Positions 9,191 to 18,718 of a stretch of 64,000 nucleotides of DNA are shown one piece after another; the stretch's first letter is position 1; every line of letters starts with the position of its first letter. The DNA is from Microbacterium dextranolyticum (GTDB lineage: Bacteria; Actinomycetota; Actinomycetes; Actinomycetales; Microbacteriaceae): NCBI RefSeq assembly GCF_016907295.1, contig NZ_JAFBBR010000001.1:1736001-1800000 (forward strand). Direction: 5' to 3'. The notes under the pieces were generated by a model. That model did not search any database and was not told the origin of the DNA. It worked only from the letters and a program-made list of their open reading frames with translations. The translations under genes and the position numbers were made by a program.

Positions 9191-9892
9191 ATGGACGTCA
9201 TCCTCATCCCCGGACTGTGGCTCGATGCATCGTCGTGGGACGACGTGCTGTCCGCGCTCCGCGGGGCCGGGCTCACTCCCCACCCGCTGACCATGCCCGG
9301 AGTGGGAGTCCCCTCTCCTGCCAGCGATGTCATCGGCATCGCCGAATGGGTGGATGCCGTGGTCGCGACGATCGACCGGCTCGAGGGTCCGGTGGTGGTC
9401 GTCGGGCACAGCGGGGGCGGCAACGTGGCGTGGGGCGCCGCCGACGCGCGCCCCCACCGCATCGCGCGTGTCGTTCTGGTCGACACGGCACCGCCGCCTC
9501 CGGGCGCGATCATCTCCGAGTTCCCGCTCGACACGGGGGTCGTGCCGTTCCCGGGATGGGACTTCTTCGATGCCGACGAGGTCTCCGACCTCGACGCCGC
9601 GACGAGAGAGCGCACCGCGCCGCGGACGTGGAGCGTGCCGGGGCGGGTTCCCACTGACGCTCTCGCACTGCGCGACGAACGTCGACATCGTGTACCCGTC
9701 ACGGTTCTGTCGGGGTCGCTCGACGACGCCGCATTCCGATCGGTCCTGTCGTCCTGGCCGGCGTTCGAGCAGGAGTTCCGCGCCGTCGACGACTCCGAGG
9801 TGGTGGTGCTCGGCACGGGGCACTGGCCGCAGTTCTCCCAGCCGGAACGGTTGGGAGCGGCGATCGTCTCGGCCGTTCTCCGCGCCGGCTGA
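9191..9892 (+). CDS. Alpha/beta-hydrolase fold protein
   Basis: 233 residues. It has an HG-like start (IPGLWLDASSWDD), the nucleophile elbow GHSGGG and a C-terminal TGHWPQF histidine. A small lipase- or esterase-like hydrolase of unknown substrate, starting with an ATG 49 bp after serB. Confidence 0.8.
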   Translation: MDVILIPGLWLDASSWDDVLSALRGAGLTPHPLTMPGVGVPSPASDVIGIAEWVDAVVATIDRLEGPVVVVGHSGGGNVAWGAADARPHRIARVVLVDTAPPPPGAIISEFPLDTGVVPFPGWDFFDADEVSDLDAATRERTAPRTWSVPGRVPTDALALRDERRHRVPVTVLSGSLDDAAFRSVLSSWPAFEQEFRAVDDSEVVVLGTGHWPQFSQPERLGAAIVSAVLRAG

Positions 9893-9941
9893 GCACCTTC
9901 CGGAGCGTTGCCCGCGGGTACCCGCCGGCTCGACGGACCTG

Positions 9942-10652
9942 TCAGTGCCCCATCCCGAGACCGCCGTCGACCGGGATGACCGCGCCGGAGATGTAGGCCG
10001 CGTCATCCGACGCCAGCCAGGTCACGACGCCGGCGACCTCGTCGGCCGTCGCGAACCGACCCGCCGGAATGCTGCGCTTGTACTCTGCCTGGGTCTCGTC
10101 GGGCAGCGCGGCCGTCATGTCGGTCTCGATGAACCCTGGAGCGACGACGTTCGCCGTGATCCCCCGCGCGCCGAGCTCGCGCGTGAGCGAACGGGCGAAG
10201 CCGACGAGCGCGGCCTTCGACGACGAGTAGTTGATCTGGCCCGCGGAGCCGTAGAGCCCCACGACACTGGAGATCAGGATCACGCGTCCCCACTTCGCGC
10301 GCAGCATGCCCTTCGACGCTCGCTTGACGACGCGGAACGTCCCACCCAGGTTCGTCGAGACGACGGAATCGAAGTCCTCCTCCGACATGCGCAGCAGCAG
10401 CGTGTCCTTCGTGATGCCGGCGTTCGCGACGACGACCTCGACCGGCCCCAGCTCGCGCTCGACCTCGGCGAATGCCGCATCGAGCGATGCGGCATCGGTG
10501 ACATCGGCGCGCACCGTCAGCGTTCCCTCGGGTCCCTCACCCGATCGTGCGGTGACGGCCGTCTTGTACCCCGCGGCGACGAATCGCTCCGCGATCGCGC
10601 GGCCGATCCCGCGGTTGCCGCCGGTGACGAGGACGACTCTGTCGGTGGACAT
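9942..10652 (-). CDS. fabG: 3-oxoacyl-[ACP] reductase / SDR-family reductase
   Basis: 236 residues of classical short-chain dehydrogenase type: TGGNRGIGRAIA binds NADP, NAGIT stabilises the core, and ISSVVGLYGS with YSSSK provides the catalytic Ser, Tyr and Lys. Its similarity to FabG is strong along the whole length, pointing to reduction of beta-ketoacyl-ACP in fatty acid synthesis; a dedicated SDR of other substrate is possible since it stands alone. Confidence 0.85.
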   Translation of the reverse strand: MSTDRVVLVTGGNRGIGRAIAERFVAAGYKTAVTARSGEGPEGTLTVRADVTDAASLDAAFAEVERELGPVEVVVANAGITKDTLLLRMSEEDFDSVVSTNLGGTFRVVKRASKGMLRAKWGRVILISSVVGLYGSAGQINYSSSKAALVGFARSLTRELGARGITANVVAPGFIETDMTAALPDETQAEYKRSIPAGRFATADEVAGVVTWLASDDAAYISGAVIPVDGGLGMGH

Positions 10653-10735
10653 TCTGCTCCGATCTTCGAGGACCGGACCAGCCTAGTCGGCGGCGCCGCT
10701 CGGGCTAGGCTGGCGTGAGGCGAGAGGAGCCCACC

Positions 10736-11323
10736 GTGACCGATCCCCAGAACGCCCAGCCGCAGGATGCCTCGGTGCCCGGCGCCACGCCGGCGCCGCC
10801 CGCCCCGCCTGCGGCGCCGTACGATGCCGCCCCCTACCCGCCGGCGGCGACGTACCCGCCTGCGACGGATGCGCCCGCCCCGCCGTACGCGCCGCCGGCG
10901 TATCCCGCATCGCCATATGCTTCCACGCCGTCCTCGCCGTACGCGTCCGGTCCGTACGGCGGAACCTCGTCACCGTACGGCGCTCATTACCCCATGCAGA
11001 CGACCCCGGGTGCGCCGCCGATTGCCCCGTACTCCTACGGTGCCTACCCCGCGCGCCGGACCAATGGACTCGCGGTCGCATCCATGATCCTCTCGATCGT
11101 CGGATTCATCTGGATCCTCCCGCTGATCGGGTCGGTGGCAGGGGCCATCATGGGGCACATCGCTCTCGGTCAGATCCGGCGCACCGGTGAATCGGGCCGC
11201 GGAATGGCACTGGCTGGTGTCATCGTCGGCTGGGCCGGTGTCGCGCTGCTGGTGATCGGCGTGCTCTTCATCATCTTCGTCACGGCGGCGGCGGGGAGCA
11301 GTTCGTATCGCTACGGCGCCTGA
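10736..11323 (+). CDS. Proline-rich DUF4190 membrane protein
   Basis: 195 residues from a GTG start. The first 110 residues are low-complexity Pro/Ala/Tyr repeats (units like PYAPPAYPASPY). The rest is a DUF4190 domain with two membrane helices (LAVASMILSIVGFIWILPLI and LAGVIVGWAGVALLVIGVLF) around a GHIALGQIRRTGE loop. Typical of actinobacteria; function unknown. Confidence 0.8.
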   Translation: MTDPQNAQPQDASVPGATPAPPAPPAAPYDAAPYPPAATYPPATDAPAPPYAPPAYPASPYASTPSSPYASGPYGGTSSPYGAHYPMQTTPGAPPIAPYSYGAYPARRTNGLAVASMILSIVGFIWILPLIGSVAGAIMGHIALGQIRRTGESGRGMALAGVIVGWAGVALLVIGVLFIIFVTAAAGSSSYRYGA

Positions 11324-11366
11324 CCGTCACGCCGCCTCACCGCTGTCGGCGTAGGCTGAACGGACC

Positions 11367-11726
11367 GTGAAAACCCGCTCTGCACAGCCCGCGACCTCGC
11401 TCCCCCGAGCGCCGCACGACGACGCCCACACGCGGATGACCAAGTACTTCACCATGATGTCGGTGCGGGTCGTCTGCTTCGTGCTGATGGTCGCCGTCCA
11501 GCCGTACAGCTGGTACACGTGGCTGTTCGCGGTCGGCGCGATCGTGCTGCCCTACCTCGCCGTCGTGATCGCGAATGTCGCCGCCCCTCCTGCCGCACGC
11601 GCCATCGCTCCGGAGCGGCAGCTGGCATCCGCCGCGTCGGAGGTGCCCCCCGAGGCACCGCTCAGCGCTTCTCCGGGCGTCATCCGGATCAGCGAATCGC
11701 CTCAGTCGGCGGAGGGCGAGCGATGA
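11367..11726 (+). CDS. DUF3099 membrane protein
   Basis: 119 residues from GTG, with two hydrophobic segments (VRVVCFVLMVAVQ and WLFAVGAIVLPYLAVVIANV) as in DUF3099. A TAGGCT eight bases ahead of the start suggests a leaderless mRNA. It overlaps the next gene by four bases, so it is probably translated together with it. Function unknown. Confidence 0.8.
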   Translation: MKTRSAQPATSLPRAPHDDAHTRMTKYFTMMSVRVVCFVLMVAVQPYSWYTWLFAVGAIVLPYLAVVIANVAAPPAARAIAPERQLASAASEVPPEAPLSASPGVIRISESPQSAEGER

Positions 11727-11935
11727 GTACAGTGGTTTGCTCACGCGCGGGATGCCAGGCCGAGGCACGCTGGCACGTGGTGTGGCGCAATCCCCGCATC
11801 CACGCCGCCGACCGCCGGAAGACCTGGACGGCCTGTGACGCGCACGTGGGCTATCTCCGGGATTTCCTCGCCGCGCGGGATTTCCCGGTGGTGGTGGAGC
11901 CGTTGACCGTGACCGACGGAGGAGGCCTGCCGTGA
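11723..11935 (+). CDS. Small conserved actinobacterial protein
   Basis: 70 residues with two Cys near the N-terminus (VVCSRAGC) and CDAH later, which could hold a metal. It overlaps DUF3099 at ATGA and SURF1 at GTGA, so the three form a coupled unit. Proteins of this kind occur beside SURF1 in actinobacteria, but the function is unknown. Confidence 0.7.
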   Translation: MSTVVCSRAGCQAEARWHVVWRNPRIHAADRRKTWTACDAHVGYLRDFLAARDFPVVVEPLTVTDGGGLP

Positions 11936-12861
11936 CACCCGCCACTCGACGCACCGCGCTGCGCTGGACAGGCTATGTCGCCATCGCGATCGCCTTCGCG
12001 ATCGCGTGCGCGTTCCTCTCGAACTGGCAGTTCACTCGGAATGCGGAGCGCTCTCGCCAGCTTGCGCTGATCTCGGCGAACTACGACGCCGTGCCCGCGC
12101 CGTTATCGGATCTCATCGCCGCCGACGGCTCCTTCGACCCCGCCGACCAGTGGCGGCCGGTGACGGTGACCGGCACCTACCTCACCGACCAGACGTTGCT
12201 GGCGCGCAATCGAGCGCATGGCGGCACGGCGGCCTTCGAGGTGCTGGTGCCGTTCCGCACCGACGCGGGGGACGTCCTGGTGATCGACCGCGGTTGGCTG
12301 CCGCCGGGTCAGCATCAACCCGATCCCGACTCCGTGCCCGCGCCGCCGAGCGGCACAGCCACGGTCGTCGCGCGCCTCATGCCGGGAGAGCCTCTGCGGA
12401 ACGCTACGCAATCGGCGCCCGCGGGTCAGGTGCCGACCATCAATCTCCCCCGGATCGCCGAGCAGACCGGTGTCCCCGGTTTGATCCCGAGCGCCTACGG
12501 GCTGATGGTCTCGGAGGACCCTGCGGCCACATCGGTGCCGAACCGGCTCGAGGCTCCGTCGGACGATCCCGGACCGTATCTGTCCTATGCCATCCAGTGG
12601 ATCCTGTTCGCGATCATGGGGTTCGTCTTCATCTGGTACATCATCCGTACCGAGCTGCGACACCGCCGTGAGGACGCAGAAGATGCCGCCGCCGCGGCAG
12701 GACCGACCGACACGCCTGATGCTCCCTCGATCGATGCGACGTCGACACCGGCGCCCGACGCGCGGAGCTCGCGGCGTGGTCGGCGGCGCGATGAGGAACG
12801 TCCCCGAGACCGCGACATGGAGGACGAGGACGCCCTTCTCGACGGCGTCGCCTCGCGCTGA
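11932..12861 (+). CDS. SURF1-family cytochrome oxidase assembly protein
   Basis: 309 residues. One membrane helix near the N-terminus (GYVAIAIAFAIACAFLSNWQF) and one near residue 220 (ILFAIMGFVFIWYII) flank an extracytoplasmic SURF1 domain with DRGWLPPG. The family helps assemble haem-copper oxidase. The charged C-terminal tail of about 60 residues (acidic, then Arg-rich) is low complexity. GTG start overlapping the preceding stop. Confidence 0.85.
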   Translation: MTPATRRTALRWTGYVAIAIAFAIACAFLSNWQFTRNAERSRQLALISANYDAVPAPLSDLIAADGSFDPADQWRPVTVTGTYLTDQTLLARNRAHGGTAAFEVLVPFRTDAGDVLVIDRGWLPPGQHQPDPDSVPAPPSGTATVVARLMPGEPLRNATQSAPAGQVPTINLPRIAEQTGVPGLIPSAYGLMVSEDPAATSVPNRLEAPSDDPGPYLSYAIQWILFAIMGFVFIWYIIRTELRHRREDAEDAAAAAGPTDTPDAPSIDATSTPAPDARSSRRGRRRDEERPRDRDMEDEDALLDGVASR

Positions 12862-12897
12862 TCGCTGTCCGACGGCGCGTGATCGGCACCGTGCGGG

Positions 12898-14496
12898 TCA
12901 GGCGAGCTCGATCAGGTCCACGTAGTCGCGGCCCCAGATGTCCTCGACGCCGTCGGGCAGGATGAGGACGCGCTCGGGGTTGAGGGCCTGCACGGCACCC
13001 GAATCGTGCGAGACGAGCACCACGGCACCCTCGTAGTGGGCGAGCGCGCCGAGGATCTCTTCGCGCGACGCCGGATCGAGGTTGTTCGTCGGCTCGTCCA
13101 GCAGCAGCATGTTCGCCGACGAGACGACGAGAGTCGCAAGCGACAGTCGGGTCTTCTCGCCGCCGGAGAGCACCCCGGCCGGCTTCAGGACGTCGTCACC
13201 GGTGAACAGGAACGACCCGAGCACCTTCCGTGCCTCGGTGGCGGTGATGTCGGGCGCTGCGGACATCATGTTCTCGAGCACCGACCGGTTCACGTCCAGG
13301 TTCTCGTGCTCCTGCGCGTAGTAGCCGATCTTGAGGCCGTGGCCGGGCTCGAGCACGCCGGTGTCGGGCTGGTCCACGCCGGCGAGGATGCGCAGCAGCG
13401 TCGTCTTGCCGGCACCGTTGAACCCGAGGACAACGACCTTGGAGCCGCGGTCGATCGCGAGGTCGACGTCGGTGAAGATCTCCAACGACCCGTAGGACTT
13501 CGAGAGGTTCTTCGCCATGAGCGGCGTCTTGCCGCACGGCGCGGGCTTGGGGAAGCGGAGCTTCGCGACGCGGTCTTCCTGCCGGACCTCTTCCAGGCCG
13601 GAAAGCATCTTCTCGGCGCGCGCCACCATCTGATGCGCGGCGGCCGCCTTCGAGGCCTTCGCTCCGAAACGCGCCGCCTGCAGCTGCAGGGCGGTGGCCT
13701 TCTTCTCGATGTTGGTGCGCTCCTTCTTGCGGCGCTCCTCGTCGGCCACCCGCTGGCGCAGGTAGTTCTTCCAGTTCATGTTGTAGACGTCGATCACCTG
13801 GCGCATGGCGTCCAGGTAGAAGACGCGGTTCACCGTCTCTCCCACGAGCTCGACGTCGTGGGAGATGACGATCAGGCCGCCCTTGTAGTTCTTCAGGAAG
13901 TCGCGCAGCCAGACGACACTGTCGGCGTCGAGGTGGTTCGTCGGTTCGTCGAGGATCATCGTCTGGGCATCCGAGAAGAGGATGCGCGCAAGTTCGATCC
14001 GTCGACGCTGGCCTCCGGAGAGCGTTTTCAGCGGCTGGTCGAGGATGCGGTCGGGCAGAGAGAGGTTGTGCGCGATGGATGCCGCCTCGGACTCCGCGGC
14101 GTAGCCTCCCAGCGCCTCGAAGCGCTCCATGAGGTTTCCGTAGCGGCGCATCGCCTTGGCGGCGACCTTCTCATCGGCATCCCCCATCTGGAGAGATGCC
14201 TCGTGCATTTGCAGCGCGAGGGTTCCCAATCCCCGGGCATCCAGGATGCGCGTGCGCGCCAGCATCTCGGGATCGCCCGATCGCGGGTCCTGCGGGAGGT
14301 ACCCCAGCTCACCGGAGCGATCCACCGTGCCGTCCGCGGGGATCAGATCGCCCGCGAGGACCTTCGTGAGCGTGGTCTTGCCGGCACCGTTGCGGCCGAC
14401 GAGCCCGATCTTGTCACCATCGGAGACGCGGAACGAGACATCCGCCATGAGGGTACGGGCGCCCACGCGGATCTCGAGGTCGTGGACGGCGAGCAC
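12898..14496 (-). CDS. ABC-F family ATPase
   Basis: 532 residues with two ABC domains in one chain: Walker A motifs GRNGAGKTT and GFNGAGKTT, signatures LSGGQRRR and LSGGEKTR, and Walker B LDEPTNHLD and LDEPTNNLD, joined by a charged helical linker. No membrane segments. ABC-F proteins act on ribosomes, in translation rescue or antibiotic protection. The GTG at 14496 gives the family start (LAVHDLEIRVGART). Confidence 0.9.
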   Translation of the reverse strand: MLAVHDLEIRVGARTLMADVSFRVSDGDKIGLVGRNGAGKTTLTKVLAGDLIPADGTVDRSGELGYLPQDPRSGDPEMLARTRILDARGLGTLALQMHEASLQMGDADEKVAAKAMRRYGNLMERFEALGGYAAESEAASIAHNLSLPDRILDQPLKTLSGGQRRRIELARILFSDAQTMILDEPTNHLDADSVVWLRDFLKNYKGGLIVISHDVELVGETVNRVFYLDAMRQVIDVYNMNWKNYLRQRVADEERRKKERTNIEKKATALQLQAARFGAKASKAAAAHQMVARAEKMLSGLEEVRQEDRVAKLRFPKPAPCGKTPLMAKNLSKSYGSLEIFTDVDLAIDRGSKVVVLGFNGAGKTTLLRILAGVDQPDTGVLEPGHGLKIGYYAQEHENLDVNRSVLENMMSAAPDITATEARKVLGSFLFTGDDVLKPAGVLSGGEKTRLSLATLVVSSANMLLLDEPTNNLDPASREEILGALAHYEGAVVLVSHDSGAVQALNPERVLILPDGVEDIWGRDYVDLIELA

Positions 14497-14744
14497 AGTG
14501 GAGGTCCGTTCTTCGGCGGGTGGAGGATGCGGCCGCTCGGGCCAGCCTGTCAGTCTACCGGCGCGCGGCGCCCTCGGCGGACGCAGCACGCGCCCGCCGG
14601 CTGAGGAGAGTGACAACACATTCGGCGAACGTCAGTGGACTGCGTCCAAGAACTCACCTCCCACTCCCCCTAGGCTGGGTGCGACCGACTGGCAGTTTTC
14701 CGGTCGATGTCCGTCCGCGACCATCCCATCGCTCAGGAGTGCCC
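14497..14744. promoter_or_regulatory. Divergent promoter region between the ABC-F gene and bioY
   Basis: About 250 bases with no credible gene. The bioY ribosome binding site CAGGAG is at its right end. I saw no clear BirA/BioR-type palindrome or riboswitch. Confidence 0.3.
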
Positions 14745-15377
14745 ATGTCTGTCGCCATCCCGTCCCGCCGCCCCGTGCTCGCGGATCTCATCGCCCGGCC
14801 CTCCGACCGCGCCCGCGCCGTCGCGCTGGATGTTGCGCTCGTGCTGGCCGGCGCTGCATTCGTCGCCGCCCTCGCTCAGGTCGAGGTGCCGTTGTGGCCG
14901 GTCCCCGTCACGGGTCAGACGCTCGCCGTCGTCGTGGTCGGCGCCGCGCTGGGAGCGCGACGTGGGGCTGCCGCGCTGGTCGCCTACCTCGTCGCCGGTC
15001 TCGCCGGTCTTCCCGTGTTCGCCGGCTTCACCGGAACGATCGCGGCGGTGGCCAAGCCGAGCTTCGGATTCATCATCGGTTTCGTGTTCGCGGCGTTCGT
15101 CGCGGGGTGGTTCGCGGAGCGGGCGTGGGACCGCAAGCCGATTCTGGCCTTCGTCGGCTTCGTTGCCGCGAGTGTCATCCCGTTCCTGTTCGGCGTGCCG
15201 TACATGGCCTTCATCCTCAACGCGGTTCTCGGCAAGGGCCTGGGGGTCGACGCGATCCTCGCCGCCGGTGTCACGCCGTTCATCCTGGGCGGCCTGATCA
15301 AGGCCGCCATCGCGGCCGTCCTCATCCCGGCCGCCTGGGTCGCGGTCCGGCGCGCAGACCGCACGAAGCGTCCCTGA
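14745..15377 (+). CDS. bioY: Biotin transporter substrate-binding subunit BioY
   Basis: 210 residues and about six membrane helices. The stretch VPLWPVPVTGQTLAVVVVGA is the BioY family hallmark. BioY is the S-component of an ECF-type biotin importer; no bioM/bioN genes are adjacent, so it would work alone or with a shared module encoded elsewhere. The ATG has CAGGAG five bases ahead, and a strong terminator follows. Confidence 0.9.
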   Translation: MSVAIPSRRPVLADLIARPSDRARAVALDVALVLAGAAFVAALAQVEVPLWPVPVTGQTLAVVVVGAALGARRGAAALVAYLVAGLAGLPVFAGFTGTIAAVAKPSFGFIIGFVFAAFVAGWFAERAWDRKPILAFVGFVAASVIPFLFGVPYMAFILNAVLGKGLGVDAILAAGVTPFILGGLIKAAIAAVLIPAAWVAVRRADRTKRP

Positions 15378-15391
15378 CACGTCCTCGTGCA

Positions 15392-15434
15392 ACGACGGCC
15401 CCGCGGACCTGCAAGGGAACCGCGGGGCCGTCGT
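15392..15434. terminator. Terminator after bioY
   Basis: A perfect 15-bp GC-rich stem (ACGACGGCCCCGCGG and its complement) with a 13-base loop separates bioY from the iron operon. Confidence 0.85.
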
Positions 15435-15475
15435 CGTCCCTCCGGACTGTGCACCTTCAGCCGGACTGTAGCGGG

Positions 15476-15522
15476 TTGACAGATCCGCACCATCGACACG
15501 TAAAGTAAGCCTGTCCTTACTT
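15476..15522 (+). promoter_or_regulatory. Promoter with iron-box-like operator of the siderophore operon
   Basis: TTGACA at 15476-15481 and TAAAGT at 15501-15506 (19-base spacer) form a promoter. Overlapping the -10 is a perfect palindrome AAGTAAG-N6-CTTACTT at 15503-15522. It resembles a DtxR/IdeR iron box in place and symmetry, and the genes behind it are for ferric siderophore uptake, so Fe-dependent repression is the likely mode. Confidence 0.7.
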
Positions 15523-15552
15523 GGGCATCCTCCACCGCACAGAAGGAACCCC

Positions 15553-16581
15553 GTGCCTCGCATCCGTCTCGCCGCTGCCGCGCTCGCCGCCGCCGGCGCC
15601 CTGCTCCTCTCCGGCTGCGCCGGTGCCGCGTCGCCCGACGCCTCCGCGAACGGCACCGCCGCGGACGGCGCCTTCCCCGTCACGATCACCCACGCGCTCG
15701 GCGAGACGACCATCGCGGCCAAGCCCGAACGCGTCGCGACGATTTCGTGGGGGAACCAGGACGTCGCCCTCGCACTCGGTGTCGTCCCCGTCGGCATGGA
15801 CTCGCAGGTATGGGCCTGGACCGGAAGCGCCGCCCCCGGTGTCTACCCGTGGACCAGCGACAAGATCACCGAGCTCGGTGGCGCGAACCCCGTGATCTTC
15901 GGCACCACCGACGGCATCGACTTCGAGAAGATCGCCGACACGAAGCCGAATGTGATCCTCGCGGCGCAGTCAGGTCTGACGGCAGCGGACTACTCGACCT
16001 TGAGCGCGATCGCTCCGGTCGTCGCCTACCCGGGTGTGCCGTGGTTCACCCCCTGGCGCGACCAGATCACCCTGAACGCCAAGGCCCTCGGGCTCGCGTC
16101 CCAAGGCGATGCACTGATTTCCGATCTCGACACGCAGATCGCGGATGCCACGGCAGGCTCCGGATTCGCCGGGAAGACCGCGGCCTTCTTCTACGCGAGT
16201 TCCTCCGACCTCTCCAAGGTGTCGCTCTACACGGGCGGCGATCCTCGCACCGCCTTCCTGCACGACCTCGGGTTCGGCCTTCCGAAGGTCGCGGCGGACG
16301 CCGCGGCGAAGGGGACGTTCTACCTCGACTTCAGCGCAGAGAACGCCGACCAGCTGGCCGATGTCGATGTCATCGTGGCCTACGGCGACGCCGGTCTCCT
16401 GCCGGCGCTGCAGGCAGACCCGCTGTGGAGCACCCTCCCGGCGGTCAAGAACGGGGCCGTGCTCGCCGTCGGCCAGGGCGACGCGTTCAGCGCCGCGGTG
16501 ACACCCACGCCGCTGTCCATCCCCTGGGTGCTCAAGGACTACGTCGCGAAGCTCGAAGACGTGGCCGCGAAGGTGAAGTGA
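15553..16581 (+). CDS. Iron-siderophore ABC transporter substrate-binding lipoprotein
   Basis: 342 residues from GTG. The N-terminus is a lipoprotein signal ending in the lipobox LLLSGC, so the mature protein is anchored to the outer face of the membrane. The rest is a periplasmic-binding-protein type III fold (PERVATISWGNQDVALALG, then VPVGM). It captures ferric siderophore for the two permeases and the ATPase that follow. The stop overlaps the next GTG. Confidence 0.9.
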   Translation: MPRIRLAAAALAAAGALLLSGCAGAASPDASANGTAADGAFPVTITHALGETTIAAKPERVATISWGNQDVALALGVVPVGMDSQVWAWTGSAAPGVYPWTSDKITELGGANPVIFGTTDGIDFEKIADTKPNVILAAQSGLTAADYSTLSAIAPVVAYPGVPWFTPWRDQITLNAKALGLASQGDALISDLDTQIADATAGSGFAGKTAAFFYASSSDLSKVSLYTGGDPRTAFLHDLGFGLPKVAADAAAKGTFYLDFSAENADQLADVDVIVAYGDAGLLPALQADPLWSTLPAVKNGAVLAVGQGDAFSAAVTPTPLSIPWVLKDYVAKLEDVAAKVK

Positions 16582-17633
16582 CGTCGGCCACCACGACGCC
16601 GCGCCGCGCGCTCTCCTCTGCGGGGGGCGCGCGGCGGCGCGTCGCCTGCCTCGCGATCGGCGTCGCACTCGTGGTGGCGTCGATCGTCGCGTCGCTCTCG
16701 TTCGGATCCCGAGCCGTCGACGCAGCGCAGACCGTCGACGGCATCTCGGCGTGGCTCCGCGGCGAGACGCCCACCGACATCGGCGCCCTCGCCGTGCAGA
16801 GCCGTGTTCCGCGTACCGTGCTCGCTCTCCTCGCCGGGGCGGCCCTGGCTCTCTCCGGCGCGCTGATGCAGGCGATCACCCGCAACCCGCTGGCGGACCC
16901 CGGCATCCTCGGGGTGAACACGGGAGCAGCACTGGCCGTCGTGATCGGCATCGCGTTCTTCGGGATCTCCGGCGCGCTCGGCTACCTCGCCATGGCGCTC
17001 GTCGGAGCATTCGCGGCGGCGCTCTTCGTGTACTTCGTGGGGTCCGTGGGCCCCGGCGGTACAGCCCCGATCAAGCTCGCCCTGGCGGGCGCGGCGACGA
17101 CGGCGGCCCTCTCGTCGCTCGTCGCGGCCATCCTGCTGCCCCGCCAGGCGGTCATGGAGGAGTTCCGATACTGGCAGGTGGGCAACGTCGCTCGTGCCGA
17201 CTGGGCAACGATGGCGATCATCGTTCCCGTGCTGGTCGTCGGCGGGCTCATCGCCTTCCTCTGTGCGTCGTCGCTGAACGCTCTCGCGTTGGGGGATGAC
17301 GTCGCCGTCGGCCTCGGCGTTCACGTCGGGCGCGTGCGTGTCGTCGCCGCACTGGCGGGTGTCGCGCTCTGCGCCGCCGTCACGTCCGTCGCGGGGCCGA
17401 CCGGCTTCGTCGGTCTGATGGTGCCTCACGCGGTGCGCCTCGCGTCCGGCCCGGATCAGCGGTGGCTTCTGCCGCTGTCGGCGCTCGGCGGAGCCGTCCT
17501 GCTGACCGCCGCCGACACGATCGGCCGCGTGCTCGGGTCGCCCGGCGAGGTCGAGGCGGGTATCGTCACCGCATTCCTGGGTGCACCGGTCCTCATCGCC
17601 ATCGCTCGTCGAACGCGGATGAAGGCACTGTGA
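16578..17633 (+). CDS. Iron-siderophore ABC transporter permease (FecCD family)
   Basis: 351 residues, about nine or ten membrane helices. FecCD hallmarks include [35 protein letters not shown] and [15 protein letters not shown]. The GTG start overlaps the binding-protein stop by four bases (GTGA), which fixes the start and implies coupling. It forms the channel with the next permease. Confidence 0.9.
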   Translation: MTSATTTPRRALSSAGGARRRVACLAIGVALVVASIVASLSFGSRAVDAAQTVDGISAWLRGETPTDIGALAVQSRVPRTVLALLAGAALALSGALMQAITRNPLADPGILGVNTGAALAVVIGIAFFGISGALGYLAMALVGAFAAALFVYFVGSVGPGGTAPIKLALAGAATTAALSSLVAAILLPRQAVMEEFRYWQVGNVARADWATMAIIVPVLVVGGLIAFLCASSLNALALGDDVAVGLGVHVGRVRVVAALAGVALCAAVTSVAGPTGFVGLMVPHAVRLASGPDQRWLLPLSALGGAVLLTAADTIGRVLGSPGEVEAGIVTAFLGAPVLIAIARRTRMKAL

Positions 17634-18718
17634 TGGGCGTCGCCGCCGCACCGCCCGTCCGATCGTCCGCTCCGGCATCCGATGCGGCATCGACCGCGCT
17701 CGATCGCGTCCGCACGGGTCGCGCCCGGCGCGCGCGACGCCGCATCATCGCCCTGTCGACGATGGCCGTCGTCATCGCCACGCTCTTCGTCGCGATGCTG
17801 ATGCTCGGCAACACCATCTATCCGCTGTCCGATGTCGTCGGGGTGCTCCTCGGGCAGCAGGTGCCCGGGGCATCCTTCACGGTGGGAACCCTGCGCCTCC
17901 CCCGCGCCGTGACCGCGGTCCTCGCCGGCGTGGCCTTCGGCGTGGCGGGCTCGACGTTCCAGACGATGCTGCGCAATCCGCTCGCGAGTCCCGACGTCAT
18001 CGGGATCACGTCCGGCGCGAGTGCGGCGGCGATCCTGTCGCTGGTGATCCTGCACTGGTCGAGTGGAGCGACCATGGCTCTGGCTCTCACAGCGGGCATC
18101 GCCACCGCTCTCGTGATCTATCTCGCCGCTCGCGGCGGCGAATCCACCGGAGGCAGGCTCATCCTCATCGGCATCGGCGTGGGCGCGATGCTCGACGCCG
18201 TCGTGGCATACCTGCTGCTGCGCGCGGCCGTCTGGGACCTCTCGGCGGCCGCCCGGTGGATGACCGGCAGCCTCAACGGCGCGCGGATGGAAGACGTGCC
18301 TCCCCTCGCGATCGCGGTCGTGGTCCTGGTCCCCGTCGTCCTGCTGCTCTCGCGGGATCTCGGCGCCCTCTCGCTCGGCGATGCCTCTGCGACGGCGCTC
18401 GGGGTACGCGTGGACCGCACCCGCGTCATCCTGGTGCTGGCCGCCGTCGGGCTGGCCTGTGTGGCCACGGCGACGACGGGGCCCATCGCCTTCGTCGCGT
18501 TCCTCGCCGGACCGATCGCGACCCGCCTCGTCGGGGCCGGCTCGTCCATCGTGCTGCCGGCGGCGCTCACGGGCGCGTGCCTCGTGCTCGCCGCCGATCT
18601 CCTCGGGCAGTTCGCCTTCGACACCAAGTTCCCGGTCGGTGTCGTCACGGGCGTCCTCGGCGCGCCGTACCTGTTGTACCTGCTCATCCGTACCAACCGC
18701 CGCGGAGGATCCTCATGA
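17633..18718 (+). CDS. Iron-siderophore ABC transporter permease (FecCD family), second subunit
   Basis: 361 residues; after an Ala/Arg-rich cytoplasmic N-terminus of about 40 residues come the membrane helices, with [20 protein letters not shown] and [15 protein letters not shown]. The start codon shares a base with the preceding stop. It pairs with the first permease as a heterodimer. Confidence 0.9.
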   Translation: MGVAAAPPVRSSAPASDAASTALDRVRTGRARRARRRIIALSTMAVVIATLFVAMLMLGNTIYPLSDVVGVLLGQQVPGASFTVGTLRLPRAVTAVLAGVAFGVAGSTFQTMLRNPLASPDVIGITSGASAAAILSLVILHWSSGATMALALTAGIATALVIYLAARGGESTGGRLILIGIGVGAMLDAVVAYLLLRAAVWDLSAAARWMTGSLNGARMEDVPPLAIAVVVLVPVVLLLSRDLGALSLGDASATALGVRVDRTRVILVLAAVGLACVATATTGPIAFVAFLAGPIATRLVGAGSSIVLPAALTGACLVLAADLLGQFAFDTKFPVGVVTGVLGAPYLLYLLIRTNRRGGSS

